In this document: positions 62,682 through 64,000 of the stretch, piece after piece
How positions within the stretch are numbered: position 1 is the stretch's first letter
Layout: each line of letters opens with the position of its first letter
DNA from: Gracilaria domingensis
Taxonomy: Eukaryota; Rhodophyta; Florideophyceae; Gracilariales; Gracilariaceae
Direction of reading: 5' to 3'
DNA length: 64,000 nt
NCBI GenBank assembly: GCA_022539475.1
Contig: VCMS01000011.1
Location: 124,001-188,000, forward strand
Notes under the pieces: generated by a model
What the model saw: only the letters and a program-made list of their open reading frames with translations
What the model was told of the DNA's origin: nothing
Databases searched by the model: none
Program-made: the position numbers and the translations under genes

Positions 62682-64000
62682 ATGTCTATGTTTAAGCGAA
62701 CCGCCGCGGAAGTGGACGAGCTGGAGGCCGCCCACACCGCCCTCAGCGCCTCCACACAACCCATACAGAACCGCAAGGATGAGCTGACCTCCATTCAGAC
62801 CAAACTTGCTGCCATGCAACCAGCGGTCCAGAAGTTTGTTGTCAAAGCCGACCAGGGCGAGAAGGATCCGAACAAGCGCGTTTACGGCCCCTCCATGGTC
62901 GTCAAGATTCGCGAGCTCAGCTCTAAGCTAACCTCTCTCTCAGAGAGCATTGATGCCACCGCAGCCAGTATAGATGTGCAATTTGCTGAATACGAGAAGG
63001 AGCTCGAGATAAAGCGCGAGAAGCAGCGAGCTGAGGAGGATCGCCTTCATCAAGAAGAACAAGAAAGACTCCAGCAACAGCGCATTGAGGAAGAAAGACA
63101 GGCAAAGTTGTTGGAGGAGCAGCGGAAGAAAGAGGAACAACTACGACTCGAAAAAGAGAAAGCCGAAAAGGAGGCTGCCTTGAAGCGCGCCCAAGAAGAG
63201 GCCCAACTCAAAGAGCAGCAACGTATTGCGAAGGAGAAGGCGGATGCCGAACAAAAGGAGCGCGAGCAACAGCAACTACGCGAACAACAAGTTGCGGAAG
63301 AGGCCAAGCGCAAAGAAGAGCAGCAAAGACAGGCTGAGGAAGCGTCCAAGGGCATTACTCTGACTATTAAGACCACTCGCGGCAAGTCTCTGCCGCTCCG
63401 CAGTGTACCCCCTTCGTGCCCCGTGCATGAGCTCAAGGCGCTCATCGAAAAGGAGCATGGAATACCCAAGATCGCACAGCGCCTCATCTTTCAGGGCCGC
63501 CTGCTTTCAGATGCCAAAACCATTGATTCTTTCAATGTCAAAGATGGCTGTGCTGTTCATCTTGTCGAAAATACCCGTGCTACCACGTCCACGTCACCAG
63601 CTGCAGCTCCTGCAGCCCCCAAGCCGCTTGTTCCACCGGGAACGGTGTGTCATCTAGCCAACGGGAGGCAACAGTTTGATTCAATTTTGCAAAACTGTGC
63701 TAGTCGTCGTCTAGTCGTTGTCGACTGGTCTGCCCCTTGGTGTGGTCCGTGTCGCATGATCAACCCTGTCTTTGAACGTCTTGCTAATCGGTTCTCCGAC
63801 GTGACTTTTATCAAAGTTGATACGGAAGCAACAGCTGCAAACGCCGAGCTCGCTAGTCAATCTGGTATCTCTGCCTATCCAACGTTTCACTACTATATTA
63901 ACTCTCGCTGTGTTCATTCCTTCTCTGGAGCCAATGCTACCAACATAGAGTCGGGCATCCGTACCTATCGCACCCAAGTATCCCCATCTGCAACCACTTC
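62682..64000 (+). CDS. Coiled-coil, ubiquitin-like and thioredoxin fusion (3' partial)
   Basis: Open from ATG 62682 to the window edge, at least 439 residues with no stop. Residues 1-100 are helical and polar. Residues 105-222 form a strongly charged Glu/Gln/Lys/Arg coiled coil. A ubiquitin-like domain begins at about 225 (ITLTIKTTRGKSLPLRSV), with HELKALIEKEHGIP and QRLIFQGRLLSD matching the ubiquitin fold. After an Ala/Pro/Thr linker, a thioredoxin domain carries the active site WCGPC at 353-357, preceded by LVVVDWSAPW and followed by FIKVDTEAT and AYPTFHYY with its cis-proline. The redox-active Cys pair is intact. The fusion suggests a redox function targeted to the ubiquitin/proteasome system; this is inference. 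A second ATG lies at 62688. Confidence 0.85.
   Translation, partial: MSMFKRTAAEVDELEAAHTALSASTQPIQNRKDELTSIQTKLAAMQPAVQKFVVKADQGEKDPNKRVYGPSMVVKIRELSSKLTSLSESIDATAASIDVQFAEYEKELEIKREKQRAEEDRLHQEEQERLQQQRIEEERQAKLLEEQRKKEEQLRLEKEKAEKEAALKRAQEEAQLKEQQRIAKEKADAEQKEREQQQLREQQVAEEAKRKEEQQRQAEEASKGITLTIKTTRGKSLPLRSVPPSCPVHELKALIEKEHGIPKIAQRLIFQGRLLSDAKTIDSFNVKDGCAVHLVENTRATTSTSPAAAPAAPKPLVPPGTVCHLANGRQQFDSILQNCASRRLVVVDWSAPWCGPCRMINPVFERLANRFSDVTFIKVDTEATAANAELASQSGISAYPTFHYYINSRCVHSFSGANATNIESGIRTYRTQVSPSATT

Noticed and set aside
1-64000. CRISPR array, prokaryotic operon or defence island
   Set aside because: No spaced direct repeats; genes are eukaryotic, with introns, organelle-targeting peptides and divergent single-gene promoters.

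Overview
The window reads as nuclear DNA of a photosynthetic eukaryote. It carries a nuclear-type mitochondrial F1 ATP synthase alpha subunit with a presequence, two plastid-lumen proteins with twin-arginine leaders (HCF136/Ycf48 and a PsbP-like protein), and purely eukaryotic genes (TAF10, UTP7/WDR46, LIN9, a cyclin, inositol-pentakisphosphate 2-kinase, Rit1, vitamin B6 synthase PDX1). Genes are short, mostly intronless and tightly packed, often head to head. The few introns are 60-100 nt long and carry a CTAAC-type branch site. The best fit is an intron-poor alga, most likely a red alga; this is inference, and no organism-specific marker was seen.

Layout. 1-19.9 kb: scattered genes (C2H2 zinc finger, carnosine-synthase-like ATP-grasp enzyme, a secreted phospholipase A2-like protein with an altered active site, ATP synthase alpha, IPK1, a protein with SUMO-interaction-like motifs) separated by spacers with no recognisable gene. 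19.9-28.6 kb: an AT-rich gene desert holding a GC-rich island, a 94-nt near-perfect hairpin and a small hAT-like MITE. 28.6-37.2 kb: R3H/G-patch protein, two small acidic paralogues, a DUF1826 protein, a retroelement endonuclease-like remnant, a FLYWCH-like protein and TAF10. 37.4-45.9 kb: a dense gene island (HCF136, plastid membrane protein, EamA transporter, UTP7, an unknown gene, an SMP-30-like membrane protein). 45.9-50 kb: spacer with a second hAT-like element that has an 8-bp target-site duplication. 50-55 kb: extremely GC-rich DNA encoding a 726-aa low-complexity protein and a cyclin. 55.3-64 kb: PDX1, PsbP-like, Rit1, LIN9 and a coiled-coil/ubiquitin-like/thioredoxin fusion that runs off the window.

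Functionally the genes are housekeeping and do not form one pathway. Recurrent themes are plastid biogenesis (HCF136, PsbP-like, probable plastid membrane proteins), gene expression (TAF10, UTP7, Rit1, LIN9, R3H/G-patch) and cell cycle (cyclin, LIN9). Notable observations are the ubiquitin-like/thioredoxin fusion, C-tracts on the coding strand about 60-110 nt upstream of four start codons, a paralogous pair of small acidic proteins sharing an intron position, and the hAT-like element family. No CRISPR array, tRNA, rRNA or prokaryotic operon was found.
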